Program-made: the position numbers and the translations under genes
Shown: in pieces, positions 36,349 to 46,385 of the stretch
Numbering within the stretch: position 1 is the first letter of the stretch
How the letters are laid out: each line of letters starts with the position of its first letter
Assembly (NCBI RefSeq): GCF_000234665.1
Contig: NC_018324.1
Coordinates: 1,794,942-1,858,941, forward strand
Origin: Leishmania mexicana MHOM/GT/2001/U1103
Taxonomy: Eukaryota; Euglenozoa; Kinetoplastea; Trypanosomatida; Trypanosomatidae
Direction: 5' to 3'
DNA: 64,000 nucleotides
Notes under the pieces: generated by a model
Database searches by the model: none
Told to the model about the DNA's origin: nothing
The model's input: the letters and a program-made list of their open reading frames with translations, nothing else

Positions 36349-39138
36349 ATGCTCTCGGAATCCGATGAAAGCACCTATACGGTGCACGAGGTCCATCATG
36401 ATGACCACGGCGCCGTGTCAAAGCAGGTGGAAAGTCAGAAGGAGCCAGAGCCGAGCTCGCCGCTGGCGCACTACTACCGCCTCGGGACAAAAGAACGGCA
36501 CACCTTTGACGAACACATGCGCCAACTTCGGCAGCAGGTAGCTGCGGTGGAGCGGGAGCGGCAATTCCGTGTGTCGCACCCGTTCCAGCCAAAGACCTGT
36601 ACGCCCTCTGCCACTGCCAAAGACGCAGTCACGGGTGAAGCGCTGGCCGACAGCCCAGACCGTTTAGCACATCCGGTCGCCTCTGGCATCGGGTCGTTCT
36701 CGTCACCGTCGGACGTGCGTCCGGTCTTTGATCGCCTTGCCGCGCAGGCGGTGCAGCTGGAGATGCGGAGACGTCACCGCGAGGAACAGCGGCGGCGAGC
36801 CGAGGCAGCGTCTCTACGTGGTGCTTTTCAGCCCCAGATCAACCACACAGCCCCCATCTACGCTGAGCGCTTGCAGCACCTGGACTTGGCTCCTGTGGAG
36901 GAACGACTTCTCCACTACGGCGAGTTCGTCGCTCGCGAACGCCAACGGAAGCAGGAGCTCAAGGAGGTGGAGCAGGCAGTCGCGTGGCAGTCTACACAAG
37001 CATCTCTGGTGGGTGCAAGTACCCCTCAGCTACGAGATCCGGAGGAGCGTCGCCGACAGCAGGAAGAGTTCCTGGCGCGCAATGACCGATTTCTCGCAGA
37101 GCGGTCGAAGCACCGCCAATACGCAGAGGCGGCCGCCGCGGAGGCCTTCACATTTCAGCCCAAAATCTCCGCTACGTCCGCTGCGCTTGACGAGGCCCGC
37201 CAGCGCTCTGCAAACGACGTCTCTACTGTCGAACTGGGCCAGCTCCTCAACCGCTCTGTCGACGCGCCGGGTCTTAGCATCTCCAAGACCTCTGCCAGCG
37301 CTCGGCGCCGCAGCGACGCCCTCTACGCGTTAGCAGTGACTCGGCAGCGCCAGCGGATGCAGAAACTGCATCACAACAGCACTGACAGTGGTGAGAGCAT
37401 TGACGGTGTCGACAAAGGCAAAGCTGTCGAGGACCCGAAGGCGACCTATCAGCCACTGACGAACCCGATGTCAGAGAAGTGGATCGCCGAAGGAGCGCAC
37501 GGGCCATTCTTCCAGGAGGGATTTGTTCGTCGTCAGGCACTCTACGAGGAAGTGAAGCGGGAGGAGGCGGCACTCCGTGCCACCGCCACGCAGGAGCCAG
37601 AGCTCAGCAACGGCAGACCTGCCACGCACAAGGTGGATGCACAGCAGGTGAATCAGCGCCTTTACTACAACGCTAAAATCGCGCGCGAGGCTGCGGAGCG
37701 GCGTAGACAGGCTCTGACGAGTGCACGTGAGTGTCCCTTCCGCCCACAACTGTCGCCGGGCACGAAGTACGTGCTGCAGCACATGTCCTCCCGTGACGGC
37801 GATGTTGTGAAGCGGTTGACGTCGCAGAGTGGCAGAACCCCGAGCCGCGGTGCCCGCGCTGCCGTTGACAGCGAGCTATACGCTCCCGCACCGGCCCACC
37901 AGTCTCCCTTGCAGGGCCACTCTCGTAGCCCTTCACAACAAGGAATGACCGAGGTGACGAACTCCACTGAGGTCGTGCATGACACCCGGCAAAGAAGAAG
38001 GTCCTTGTGCACGGTGTCACCTCGAACAGATGCGCGAGGCGAACATGCCGACAGCAACGGTGACGAGCTACCGGCCCCGCAGCAGCAACAACAGCAACGA
38101 AAACCGCATGGCCGAACTTTGACGCTTGACCAGGTGGAGCACTTTTATCAGCGACAAATGGCGGCTCTCCAGCAGCGGCAGGACGTGATTCAAGAGCGCA
38201 GGGAGGGAAAGGCGATGGAGGAACTTGTGGAATGCACATTTCGGCCCCGCACTAACACGGACCGACATGTGGGTACAGAGGCTGGCGCGGGGGAGGTGGC
38301 GAGCACTGCGGTGTCCGTGAATCACGTTACTGGTGTCTCGGCGTTTCTTGAGCGGCAGGCCGCCGCACGAGTACGCAAGGCGGAACACGACGAGCTCCTG
38401 CGCACCGTGGGCCTTCCACGGCACAAGCGTGTCGGGAGCAACGGAACATCTTCGCGTATCACGACCCTGACCCCGTTCAAGTTCCAGACGGAGGTGCGCC
38501 GCCAACGATTGTCGAGCTCCCCGCTTGAGAACAACCAGAATCGTGAAGCCGCCCCCTTTTCCATCGCAGCGTTGACGACGGCAGAGCGCGCGTTGCACGA
38601 GGCGATCGAGCAGTCGCGCCGGTACCCGCGCGCAAGCTCGCAGGCGCCGCTCTTTCCTCTTCCCGGGTACGCGCATTCAAGCGAGGATGGCGTGCACTTT
38701 GACGACCCCGGTCATGTTGCGGCGGGGTCGAAGGGCGCCGAGGAGCCGACGTCACCCGTACCCCCTTTAATGGTGTCAACGGAGAAGAAAAGGCGCGGGG
38801 ATGCAGCCGGTGTCGGGGTCGGCTACGATCGTCCATCGCTCTTCTCCTTGATCTCACCGAATACGTTCTCTGGTCGGAACCTGGGCTCCGCCGCTTACGA
38901 TTCCGGAAACGGAAAGGGCACGCCTGCGGGGCGCAACTTTGCCAGTGACAAGCCATCACCATCTGCCCTGAAAGGCTCCAGGCAACGCCTCACCGCTAGC
39001 GCGAAGCGGCACCGTCGAAACCGCTCCGTCTCCTTTGTGGAGGAGACCGCCGACGCGCCACTGGCAGGTGTGTCGCGCAGAGGTGGTAAGTCGTTTGCTG
39101 ATCCCGCCCACTTGGCGTTCCTCAGTGGAGAGCTGTGA
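36349..39138 (+). CDS. Coiled-coil protein with repeated F-x-P motifs, possibly flagellar/cytoskeletal
   Basis: 929 residues. It is rich in Arg, Gln and Glu helices interrupted by a recurring motif F/Y-x-P-x-I/L/T: PFQPKT at Phe79, AFQPQI at Phe160, TFQPKI at Phe269, TYQPLT at Tyr367, PFRPQL at Phe464 and TFRPRT at Phe631. Each follows a charged helix with segments such as RRRHREEQRRR or ERRRQALTS. Spacing is about 81, 109, 98, 97 and 167 residues. The C-terminal 230 residues are Ser/Gly-rich and basic. Similar single motifs (helix then F-x-P-x-I) are common in kinetoplastid and ciliate cytoskeletal proteins, so a microtubule-associated or flagellar role is inferred. I do not recognise an orthologue by name. 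Confidence 0.75.
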   Translation: MLSESDESTYTVHEVHHDDHGAVSKQVESQKEPEPSSPLAHYYRLGTKERHTFDEHMRQLRQQVAAVERERQFRVSHPFQPKTCTPSATAKDAVTGEALADSPDRLAHPVASGIGSFSSPSDVRPVFDRLAAQAVQLEMRRRHREEQRRRAEAASLRGAFQPQINHTAPIYAERLQHLDLAPVEERLLHYGEFVARERQRKQELKEVEQAVAWQSTQASLVGASTPQLRDPEERRRQQEEFLARNDRFLAERSKHRQYAEAAAAEAFTFQPKISATSAALDEARQRSANDVSTVELGQLLNRSVDAPGLSISKTSASARRRSDALYALAVTRQRQRMQKLHHNSTDSGESIDGVDKGKAVEDPKATYQPLTNPMSEKWIAEGAHGPFFQEGFVRRQALYEEVKREEAALRATATQEPELSNGRPATHKVDAQQVNQRLYYNAKIAREAAERRRQALTSARECPFRPQLSPGTKYVLQHMSSRDGDVVKRLTSQSGRTPSRGARAAVDSELYAPAPAHQSPLQGHSRSPSQQGMTEVTNSTEVVHDTRQRRRSLCTVSPRTDARGEHADSNGDELPAPQQQQQQRKPHGRTLTLDQVEHFYQRQMAALQQRQDVIQERREGKAMEELVECTFRPRTNTDRHVGTEAGAGEVASTAVSVNHVTGVSAFLERQAAARVRKAEHDELLRTVGLPRHKRVGSNGTSSRITTLTPFKFQTEVRRQRLSSSPLENNQNREAAPFSIAALTTAERALHEAIEQSRRYPRASSQAPLFPLPGYAHSSEDGVHFDDPGHVAAGSKGAEEPTSPVPPLMVSTEKKRRGDAAGVGVGYDRPSLFSLISPNTFSGRNLGSAAYDSGNGKGTPAGRNFASDKPSPSALKGSRQRLTASAKRHRRNRSVSFVEETADAPLAGVSRRGGKSFADPAHLAFLSGEL

Positions 39139-40003
39139 GGGAGGTATGGCGCGCCGCAAACGCGAGGTGCTGTACAGAGCTGCTGTCAGATAGAGGCAAC
39201 CTTGTCAACCCCGTCACCTCTTCTCTCCCGGGTGTGCCGATCCCGAGGAGGAGGGGGGGAGCATAGAAGGAAAAAAAAACATAGAGAGCATCTGAGCACT
39301 TGTGTGCATGAAGCGCCCCGTGGAGACTCTGTGGCAAACCGTGCACCACAGACGCGCAAAACGGACACACAAACAACGCTGCTGTGCGTCTTCGCCTATG
39401 CATATCTAACACATGAGAGCTGCAAGCAGACAAGAAAAAGCTGCGGCCTGCACCAAACCGGTGCAGGTGCTGTCCATGGACGCACACGCACACGCTCACA
39501 GGCGCAGTTGCCACCCATCCCTCCCCAGGTTTTGGTTTTGCTTGTTCATTGATGCCTCACCCAAAGAAAAAAGAGGCACAGACAAGGAAGGCGAGCACTG
39601 TTCAGGAATCTGTCGCGTTGACCCTTGCCCCCTCTCCCTCTCTACATCTCTAGAGTGATATATGCCTTGCTCACTGGGTTCCCTCGACCTTCTGTGCGTT
39701 TCTAGCCGCACGGTTCACTGCTCTCCCTCCCTCTTTGTGCGCCCTCTGTGACTGTGCGGGAAAAGGACGGAGAGAACCCTCGAAGGCAACGTTGCCGCGG
39801 TGTCTGCACGAACACACACACACAGGCGTGCGCGTATAGATTCACCTGACGACGGTCATAGATTGCCAGCCGCGCCATTAGACACTGTCGCGCTGCTGCT
39901 TCTTGCTGGCAGCTCGTGCAGAGACACCGTGACGTCAGAACGGGAACAAAACACCGTGAAAGAATCCAGGTGCACCGCCTGGATCAAGGTGTACACCCTC
40001 CTT
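39139..40003. other. Intergenic region / leader, no gene seen
   Basis: Spacer with CT-rich tracts near 39620-39652 and 39718-39750 and a CA stretch at about 39811-39822. The frame of the next gene is open from a GTG at 39800 but has no ATG before 40004, and its early part reads through CA repeats. Confidence 0.75.
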
Positions 40004-41539
40004 ATGCCGCCGCTAGCGCCGAGGCGAAGGCGCAGGACGAGTGAGCTGAAGTTCCACCACACGAAGCGGCGTCGAGTATCTGAGGCACTGGTGGAGCGAG
40101 GCATAGAGAAGGAGTTCGACCGCACACTGCCCTTTTGGCGGTGCTTTATCGATCTTCGGCTCGCCACTGGACGCGTTCCGGAGGTGGTGACGCGGCACAC
40201 GCAGGTACTGTGCCGCATTCCTTGTAAGATCTTCAAACGTGTTGATGTGGTGTGGGCACGCACCAAGGTACAACTGAGACCGGTGCATGTGCTGACGTGG
40301 CAGGAGCGCAAAAACGGGCCGCGGCCTCCACGCGCGAGCTACAGGGTGCCGGCGAAAGCATCCGCAGAGCCTGCTGTAGCACATGCTGGACCAGCCAATG
40401 AAACGCCCCCGCCAGTCACCGACAGCGATAGGTCTCTTCGCGTGTACACGATTGACACGGTTCACTTTGTCCATGAAGACGCCTACAAGAGTGGGACGGG
40501 TAGCGATCATAGCTTTCATGTGCAATCAGTGGTGTTACGCGATGCACCGCACATTCTGCAATGTGTCGGCGGCTCTATGGTGTCTTTTTCCTTGATCATC
40601 TACACGTCACTGCGCCTCGCGCACGCGTGCGACGCGCGAAAGTGCACAGTCCAGGAACTCGGTCGTCAGCTTGAGACGGCCATGGCTGCGTGCAGCGAGA
40701 GCAGCTCCACCACGACAACCGAGTCAACGAGACAGCGCGCAAACAACACCTCCTCTGCCGAAGTTACAACCGGCACAGTGCAAAGTGCAGACGCTACTCA
40801 GCACGTCCACTCGACCACGCAGACTGGCCGGGCATCTCTTCTCCACGACGGCGATTTCAAGAGAAGTTCTGATATCACTTCCTTTTCGGTACTACGGGCG
40901 TGGTGTCCGCCTGCGACGGTGCGTGTTCTCATTCTCGGCATGGGCGGCAACAGCATGGCTCACGCGTTGCGCGTCGTCCTCGGTGGCGAGGCACTCATCG
41001 AGGTCGTCGAGGTGGAGCCGGCCGTTGTCGCGTCGTGCATGCAAATGGGCACGCTTCACGATTCTGACACCAAAACGAAGGTGCACTTACAGGACGCCGA
41101 CCAGTGCCTTGCAACACTTCCACCCAACGCGTACGACTTCATCTACATGGACATCTTCGAGCCGATGCAAGCGACTATGCGAAACCTGCATCCGTGGGTG
41201 CTGGCAACACGCAAACTTCTCAAGCCAGGCGGTCTTTTGGTGATGAATGACCATCATCTCCCCTCTGCTGCGGGTGTGGCACCGTACGCCAAAGTCTTTG
41301 GTGAAGGGAACGTGCAGGCGGTGAACCTGCGTGGGTGGAGCGAGAGCATCGTCGTGTGCGTCACCCCAGGTGATGTAGCGACGGACAAGTACTCACTGGA
41401 CGTTTCCAAGACACATGCAGACATCGCATTCAACATTTACGAGACGCTCGTACCCGGGTGGCTGCCTCATTTTTCGTGGTTGGTGAGGGCGAGAACGTAT
41501 CGACACGAGGGCGTTCGCTGCCGTCTGTGGACGTCGTGA
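40004..41539 (+). CDS. Class I SAM-dependent methyltransferase, spermidine-synthase / METTL13-C-like
   Basis: 511 residues from the first ATG. The N-terminal 140 residues are basic (MPPLAPRRRRRTSEL) and contain a domain I cannot name. Residues about 305-470 are a Rossmann methyltransferase core: motif I VLILGMGGNSMAHAL (Gly312, Gly314), an acidic end to strand 2 (EVVEVEPAVV, about 335), an acidic motif after strand 3 (VHLQDADQCL), strand 4 FIYMDIFEP (about 380), and the late LLKPGGLLVMN strand. The layout and the low motif-I glycine count resemble the spermidine-synthase-like fold of METTL13/eEF1A-KNMT. Polyamine synthesis is less likely, because the aminopropyl-donor-site motifs are missing. 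The substrate is unknown; a protein lysine is one possibility. Confidence 0.75.
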   Translation: MPPLAPRRRRRTSELKFHHTKRRRVSEALVERGIEKEFDRTLPFWRCFIDLRLATGRVPEVVTRHTQVLCRIPCKIFKRVDVVWARTKVQLRPVHVLTWQERKNGPRPPRASYRVPAKASAEPAVAHAGPANETPPPVTDSDRSLRVYTIDTVHFVHEDAYKSGTGSDHSFHVQSVVLRDAPHILQCVGGSMVSFSLIIYTSLRLAHACDARKCTVQELGRQLETAMAACSESSSTTTTESTRQRANNTSSAEVTTGTVQSADATQHVHSTTQTGRASLLHDGDFKRSSDITSFSVLRAWCPPATVRVLILGMGGNSMAHALRVVLGGEALIEVVEVEPAVVASCMQMGTLHDSDTKTKVHLQDADQCLATLPPNAYDFIYMDIFEPMQATMRNLHPWVLATRKLLKPGGLLVMNDHHLPSAAGVAPYAKVFGEGNVQAVNLRGWSESIVVCVTPGDVATDKYSLDVSKTHADIAFNIYETLVPGWLPHFSWLVRARTYRHEGVRCRLWTS

Positions 41540-41610
41540 CAGAAATGGCGCTCTGGAACGCATGAGGAAGGGCGCTGTCTGGCACATCATCGTCTTTTTT
41601 TTATTGCGCG

Positions 41611-41626
41611 TGTGTGTGTGTGTGTG
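41611..41626. repeat. TG dinucleotide microsatellite
   Basis: Eight TG units in the 3'UTR side of the methyltransferase gene. Confidence 0.9.
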
Positions 41627-42549
41627 CTTTCATTCTGGGCTGTGATCACCCACGTGTCGCCACTGTGTATCACGGTGCTCCAGCGTCTGAGCATACTGGT
41701 TGTCACATCTACACACATAAACAAACATTAGGAGATGGCGGACTCGGTGCTGGCGTCGAATACTACTGAACGCGCTGCGTGACGCGGGCACTGCAGTGCA
41801 GAAACCGCCTCCACGCCTTCGAACCAGAAAGGCGTGCAAAGAGAACTTTCTTGCCTGCGAAATAGGAAAAAGCAAGAGGGGTACGCGTGTTGATCGCGCT
41901 GTTTCGACTCTCTCGGCCTCACCGGCCCCGCCAAGTCCTTCTGTAGGCCTAAGGGTGTGTGTGGGTGTGTGTGGGTCTGGGCGTGCACGCGCTGCCTCTC
42001 GGACTGGAAGAGAGGAAGATGCCGGACCTCTTTTCCTCTGCACTGGATGGCACGGCAACACCCATTGCTTTTGGTAGCTGGGATTCCAGTGTGCACGTGC
42101 TACAATGTCACGAGAGGCCGTGTCACATTCTTCACACGCTCTACCTTTCTTACTCCACACTTGCCTCCTTGTGTTTCTCGGTGACTGCGCGATGGATAAC
42201 GTCAGTGACGGTCTTCCTACACGCCATTTCTGCGCCGATTGCCGAGAGGGTGCGACAACAGCGTGGAAGCACCGACCCCTCCCCGCCTCCTCCTCCTCCT
42301 CACCACCACCACCACCACCTACTCGCTCTCTCGCTGCTCGCAAGGAGAAACACACACACCGGCTCCCCTGCCATCATATGTATTTGGGTGATGAACACGG
42401 AGAGTCACACGGCCGCTGTTTTCTTCTCTTTCTTGTGGGTTTCTTGCTGATCGTTCCTCCCCTGAGCTGGCCCGCGTTATGGTTTCTTCTGTTTGCCGTC
42501 TCTGCCCCTCCCCCCCCCCACTTCTCCCTTCACCACTCCTTCTCTCTTG

Positions 42550-42551
42550 AG
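42550..42551 (+). promoter_or_regulatory. Candidate spliced-leader acceptor AG for the PPR gene
   Basis: A long CT/C-rich tract (about 42500-42548) is followed by TTGAGG; the AG is 11 nt before the ATG at 42563. Confidence 0.55.
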
Positions 42552-42562
42552 GGTTGCCGAAG

Positions 42563-43399
42563 ATGGCTTCCTTATCGGAGGCACGTGTAGCACGCTTCAC
42601 CTCGCGCTGGCTGACGGAGGAACTCAACAGCTTTGCACGGTCTGGTAACTGGGAAGGCGCCCTGCAAACCTTTGAACACATGCAGCAGTCCAGCCTGGTG
42701 CGTCGGAATGTGTTTCACTACACAACGTTACTGACGGCGTGCACTCGTGCTGGGCAGATGGACGCCGCCATGATGATCTTTCGTCAGATGAAGGCAAATC
42801 AAGTGAAACCGAATGTGTACACGTACACTAGCCTAATCAACGGCTGCGCAAATGCCAAAAAGCTCGATTTGGCGCTGCGTATCTTCGCTGAGATGCGACT
42901 GGTTGAGGTCCCACCGAATGTGAAGACGATGACAGCACTCATCTCCGTTTGCTCACGATGCGGGCAGTGGAAGAAGGGCTTCCAGGTGCTGGATCAGTGC
43001 GAGGAGCTCTTTATTGCACCGAATGCTCTCACCTACACGGCGGCCATGGACGGCTGCCGTCGCGCCGGGGTGTGCACACCGGCGATAGCGTTGCTGGAAA
43101 CAAGAATGACAGATCCCAGCCAGGTACGGCCAAACGATGTGACGTACAACACCGTTCTTGGCGCCTGTGCGGCTGCCAAGGATCACAAGTCTGCATTGCG
43201 GGTATACGCGCGTATGGTGGCAGACGGCTATGAGCCGATAGAGTACACACGCGAGCTGCTCAAGGAGGTTTTTCGCGGTACATCCCTCGACGGCCTTGCC
43301 GACAACTTGACGGTGCGCGTGAAGACGTCCAAGTGGGAGGCGTACGTGCCGGACTCGGATCCGGCCACGGCATTGCGAGCCGCCCAGGAAGGTGGCTGA
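42563..43399 (+). CDS. PPR protein, KPAF4-like mitochondrial poly(A)-binding factor
   Basis: 278 residues from the first ATG; an upstream in-frame TTG at 42554 is not used. Consecutive P-type PPR motifs of 35-37 residues start near residues 14, 50, 85, 120, 155 and 192, for example VFHYTTLLTACTRAGQMDAA and VYTYTSLINGCANAKKLDLA. Reading the fifth and last residue of each motif gives T18/N49, T54/N84, T89/N119, T124/N154 and T159/N191, then N196/I226. T+N is the published code for A, so five repeats in a row would read AAAAA. In T. brucei such a protein, KPAF4, binds the A-tail of mitochondrial mRNAs and stabilises them. The match in size and code makes an orthologue likely; this is inference from the motif reading. 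Confidence 0.75.
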   Translation: MASLSEARVARFTSRWLTEELNSFARSGNWEGALQTFEHMQQSSLVRRNVFHYTTLLTACTRAGQMDAAMMIFRQMKANQVKPNVYTYTSLINGCANAKKLDLALRIFAEMRLVEVPPNVKTMTALISVCSRCGQWKKGFQVLDQCEELFIAPNALTYTAAMDGCRRAGVCTPAIALLETRMTDPSQVRPNDVTYNTVLGACAAAKDHKSALRVYARMVADGYEPIEYTRELLKEVFRGTSLDGLADNLTVRVKTSKWEAYVPDSDPATALRAAQEGG

Positions 43400-44157
43400 G
43401 GGGGCACACTTTAGAAGCGCATCGGTGAGTGTTTCTCTCCCTTGTGCGTGCATCCACGTTCACAGAATGTTTTCTTCTCCCCGCTCCCACACTCTTCTCC
43501 TACGTGGCGCTCATGAAGGTGTGCTGCGAGCGCAGATTGCTTGTTATCGTGCGTGGGTGCGTGCCTGTGTGTCGCTGTGTGTGTGCGGTTGTTTGATGGT
43601 CTCCTTGAGTCTCGTGCTTATGCGTGTGTGTGTGCAGAAGCTGGACTTGCTCGCTCTGCAATCAACGGAAAAGCGAAGAAAACGAGGAACAGCTGTGGCG
43701 GTATCCACCGTGGCTGACTTCCTTTGCCCTCTGACTCTCCTTCGCGGTATACTCTCCTTCCAGTGCAAGCAATTACCTTCGGTGCCCTGCACGACACCCC
43801 GAATGAACTCGCGCTGTTAGCAACGATATGTATAAATTACTAGTAGCCTCACCCTTTTGTATCTCCCTCCATTGTTCTCCGTCTTTCCCAACGCACCAAT
43901 CACTCGTTGAAGTCTCTGTTGCCCCGCAGACCACCTCGGTGAACAGTGTCCCATCTTTCTCCCTGTGGTGTGATACATACGAAACCACGGCCAGTCTTTG
44001 ACCTGGTCAAAAGCGAGGCGACGGGTTCGCCCTGTGTGTCCACTGGCAAAGCGAGTCCGGGTGAGCGGCCACCTTTTCGACCACTGACCTTTCTTGGGCG
44101 GACGAAAGCGAACAAACAAACAAAAAAGGACAAGGCACACAAGACGGACGCACAGGG
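43400..44157. other. Intergenic region, no gene seen
   Basis: Spacer with GT-rich stretches (about 43560-43640) and a pyrimidine tract (about 43853-43890) for the next gene. Confidence 0.75.
43911..43912 (+). promoter_or_regulatory. Possible spliced-leader acceptor AG for PLRG1 gene
   Basis: Pyrimidine tract at about 43853-43890, then the first AG at 43911-43912 (TTGAAG), leaving a leader of about 245 nt before the ATG at 44158. Confidence 0.4.
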
Positions 44158-45687
44158 ATGAATCAGACAAGTATGGAGGAGCTCCTGGCAGCGAACGCGG
44201 CTGCCGCCCAGGAACTCCGCGGTGTTGCCGTGCTGGATGTGCCTGCCTTCGACCCTGATGGCCCTCTGCGGACGTCCAGCAGCAACAGAAATGACAGCAG
44301 TGCGATGATGTCCGAGGCGATGCGACGACGCGCGAACGTGCTGTGCCGAGCCCTGTACCCACGTACTGCACCACCCTCCACCGCCGCCGTCGCGACATCC
44401 TCCAATAGCGGCGTCGAAGCAGATGCCGCTACGCAGACCGATCCTTCCGTCCGCGATGTAGTACGTCAAGGTATCTTGGCCGTGGTTAGCAACACATCCG
44501 GTGAAGGGGCCAGCAAGCCCTCTGCGTCGGCGAGCAGCGGCGTGCTGACGTACAAGCGGGCTCGCGACGGTGACGACATTCTGTCGGTGAATCCGGAGCA
44601 GCTAAAGGCCCGCAGCGCTGTTGTTGTGTCGAAGGCAGCCGCGGAGGAGGCGGACGCGCGGAAGTACTCTCCTCCGCCAAAGTGGAGGCTGGCAAAGGTG
44701 CTTGTTGGCCATCAAGGCTGGGTCTGGGCGACGGCTGTAGAGCCTGGCAACAAGTGGTTTGCGACCGGCAGCTTTGATGCCATCATCAAGGTATGGGATC
44801 TCGAAACAGGGGTGCTCAAGATGAACTTGACGGGGCACAAGGAGGCCGTTCGGTCTATCTCGCTCAGTAAGGTGTCTCCGTACATGTTCAGCGGCAGCGA
44901 CGACCACTCCGTCAAATGCTGGGATCTCGAGCGCAACGAGGTGGTGCGCGAGTTTTTTGGACACAAGAGCGCAGTGCACTGCGTCGCGGCCCATCCGTCA
45001 TTGGATGTGGTCATTAGTGGCAGCCGCGACAACACGGTGCGTGTCTTTGACCTGCGCTCCCGGGCTGTCGTGCACACGATGTTGGGACACACCGACAGTG
45101 TGATGTCGCTGGTGGTGCAGCAGGAGGAGCCTCAGGTGATCTCCGGTGGTAGCGATGGGTTCATCTATCTATGGGATTTGGCGTCCGGCAAACCGCTTCA
45201 GCGGCTCACGCGTCACAAGAAGCCGGTCCGTGGACTGGCCTTCACCGCCGCCGGCGACGCGCTCGTGTCGTGTGGTGCCGACGAGGTGCGTGTATGGAAG
45301 CTGCCGTCAGGCGACTTTGTCACGAACGCCAGCACGCGCGTTCTCGATGACCACAAAAGCAGGAGTGCCACAAGCGCCTCCGCGAATGGTGCTGACGAGG
45401 TGGGAGAGTACTCGTACCGGTGGAGCTGCTGCGCAGTGAGCCCACGCAATGTGTTGGCCGTCGGCAGTCAAGATGGCGAGTTGGCGTTTTATGATTGGAA
45501 CATTCCGCAGCCGAGGCGAGTGGCGGGGAAGCACTACGCGCCGTACCAGTGGACGAAAACAAAGTCGCTGCCAGGTACGCTGCACGGTGAGGGCGGCATC
45601 AATGCTATCACCTACGACGTCTCGGGCACTCGCCTCATCACGGCAGAGAGTGACAAGAGCGTCAAGATATGGCGAATGCGCGACTAA
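44158..45687 (+). CDS. PLRG1: Pleiotropic regulator 1 / PRP46, WD40 spliceosome protein
   Basis: 509 residues. After a disordered Ala/Ser-rich N-terminal third comes the family lead-in [20 protein letters not shown] (about residues 177-196), then seven WD40 blades to the end: [79 protein letters not shown] and later ones, closing with [19 protein letters not shown]. These follow PLRG1/Prp46 blade by blade. The protein belongs to the Prp19-associated (NTC) complex of the spliceosome. In kinetoplastids, where nearly all mRNAs are trans-spliced, it should serve spliced-leader addition. Its context here is ordinary. Confidence 0.9.
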   Translation: MNQTSMEELLAANAAAAQELRGVAVLDVPAFDPDGPLRTSSSNRNDSSAMMSEAMRRRANVLCRALYPRTAPPSTAAVATSSNSGVEADAATQTDPSVRDVVRQGILAVVSNTSGEGASKPSASASSGVLTYKRARDGDDILSVNPEQLKARSAVVVSKAAAEEADARKYSPPPKWRLAKVLVGHQGWVWATAVEPGNKWFATGSFDAIIKVWDLETGVLKMNLTGHKEAVRSISLSKVSPYMFSGSDDHSVKCWDLERNEVVREFFGHKSAVHCVAAHPSLDVVISGSRDNTVRVFDLRSRAVVHTMLGHTDSVMSLVVQQEEPQVISGGSDGFIYLWDLASGKPLQRLTRHKKPVRGLAFTAAGDALVSCGADEVRVWKLPSGDFVTNASTRVLDDHKSRSATSASANGADEVGEYSYRWSCCAVSPRNVLAVGSQDGELAFYDWNIPQPRRVAGKHYAPYQWTKTKSLPGTLHGEGGINAITYDVSGTRLITAESDKSVKIWRMRD

Positions 45688-46385
45688 AATGAGGCCCCGT
45701 CTGCGTGTTTGTGTGTGTGAAGGTGTTTCCCCATATGCGCTTCTGTTTGTTGTCTGTGCAAACGCGAGCAGGGCCGTGTTACCAGCTGCGGAAGCGAAAA
45801 GTCGTGCTGATTATAGTAGGCCGTCTCATAACTCCAGGGACGACGCACAGGCTCGTCCCCTCCCCTCTCACACAAACAGCACACGCGCGCAAAACAAAAC
45901 CAAAAGACGTGCGTCAGCTCAAAGAAAGAAGAACTGGCGCGGAAGGAAGGTAGTTTCTTGCGCTGTTGTTGTTGGTCGCTCTCCACAACAGGACCATCAT
46001 CCTCGAGCCTGTGCAGGAGTGAGGATGGCGTCCATTGTGTTTGACAGCGCGGGAGAAAAGAAGACGGGAGAGGTGACACTACCTTCCTGTGCCTGCACAC
46101 ATGCGTGCCGGCTCCATGCTCGTGTGTGTGGGGGGACGGGAGGGTCGCATCTTGCTCCTATATGGGTGCTCTTCTTCTCGTACTACAACTTTTTTCCCTC
46201 TTCTCCGGCTCTACACATCTGTCTGCCCTTGTGTGCTATTTCGTTTCGCCGCGCCGTCTCTGAGATTAGTGCGTCGCCCCAGTCAGGTCTCGGCCTGTGG
46301 GCAACCAAAACGACACCAGAAAGCGAGAGACACTTCAGGTCCGTGTTTACTTCTCTTGTCGCCTTATCGTCCTTCCGAGGTTCCA
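45688..46385. other. Intergenic region / leader, no gene seen
   Basis: Spacer; CT-rich at about 46165-46225 and 46340-46376. The frame of the next gene is open back to a GTG at 46089 but without ATG. Confidence 0.75.
46378..46379 (+). promoter_or_regulatory. Possible spliced-leader acceptor AG for the RABL3-like gene
   Basis: T/C-rich stretch at about 46345-46376, then CCGAGG; this AG would leave only 6 nt before the ATG at 46386. AG at 46337-46338 (TTCAG) is an alternative. Confidence 0.4.

Larger units (their letters stand above)
41540..42562. other. Intergenic region, no gene seen
   Basis: Spacer with a TG microsatellite at 41611-41626, a CT/CCA-rich block (about 42270-42330) and a strong pyrimidine tract (about 42475-42548) before the PPR gene. 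Confidence 0.75.

Noticed and set aside
40004..41539. Classical spermidine synthase identity for the methyltransferase
   Set aside because: The Rossmann core is related, but the aminopropyltransferase signature and N-terminal beta-domain of spermidine synthase are not visible, and the protein is much longer.
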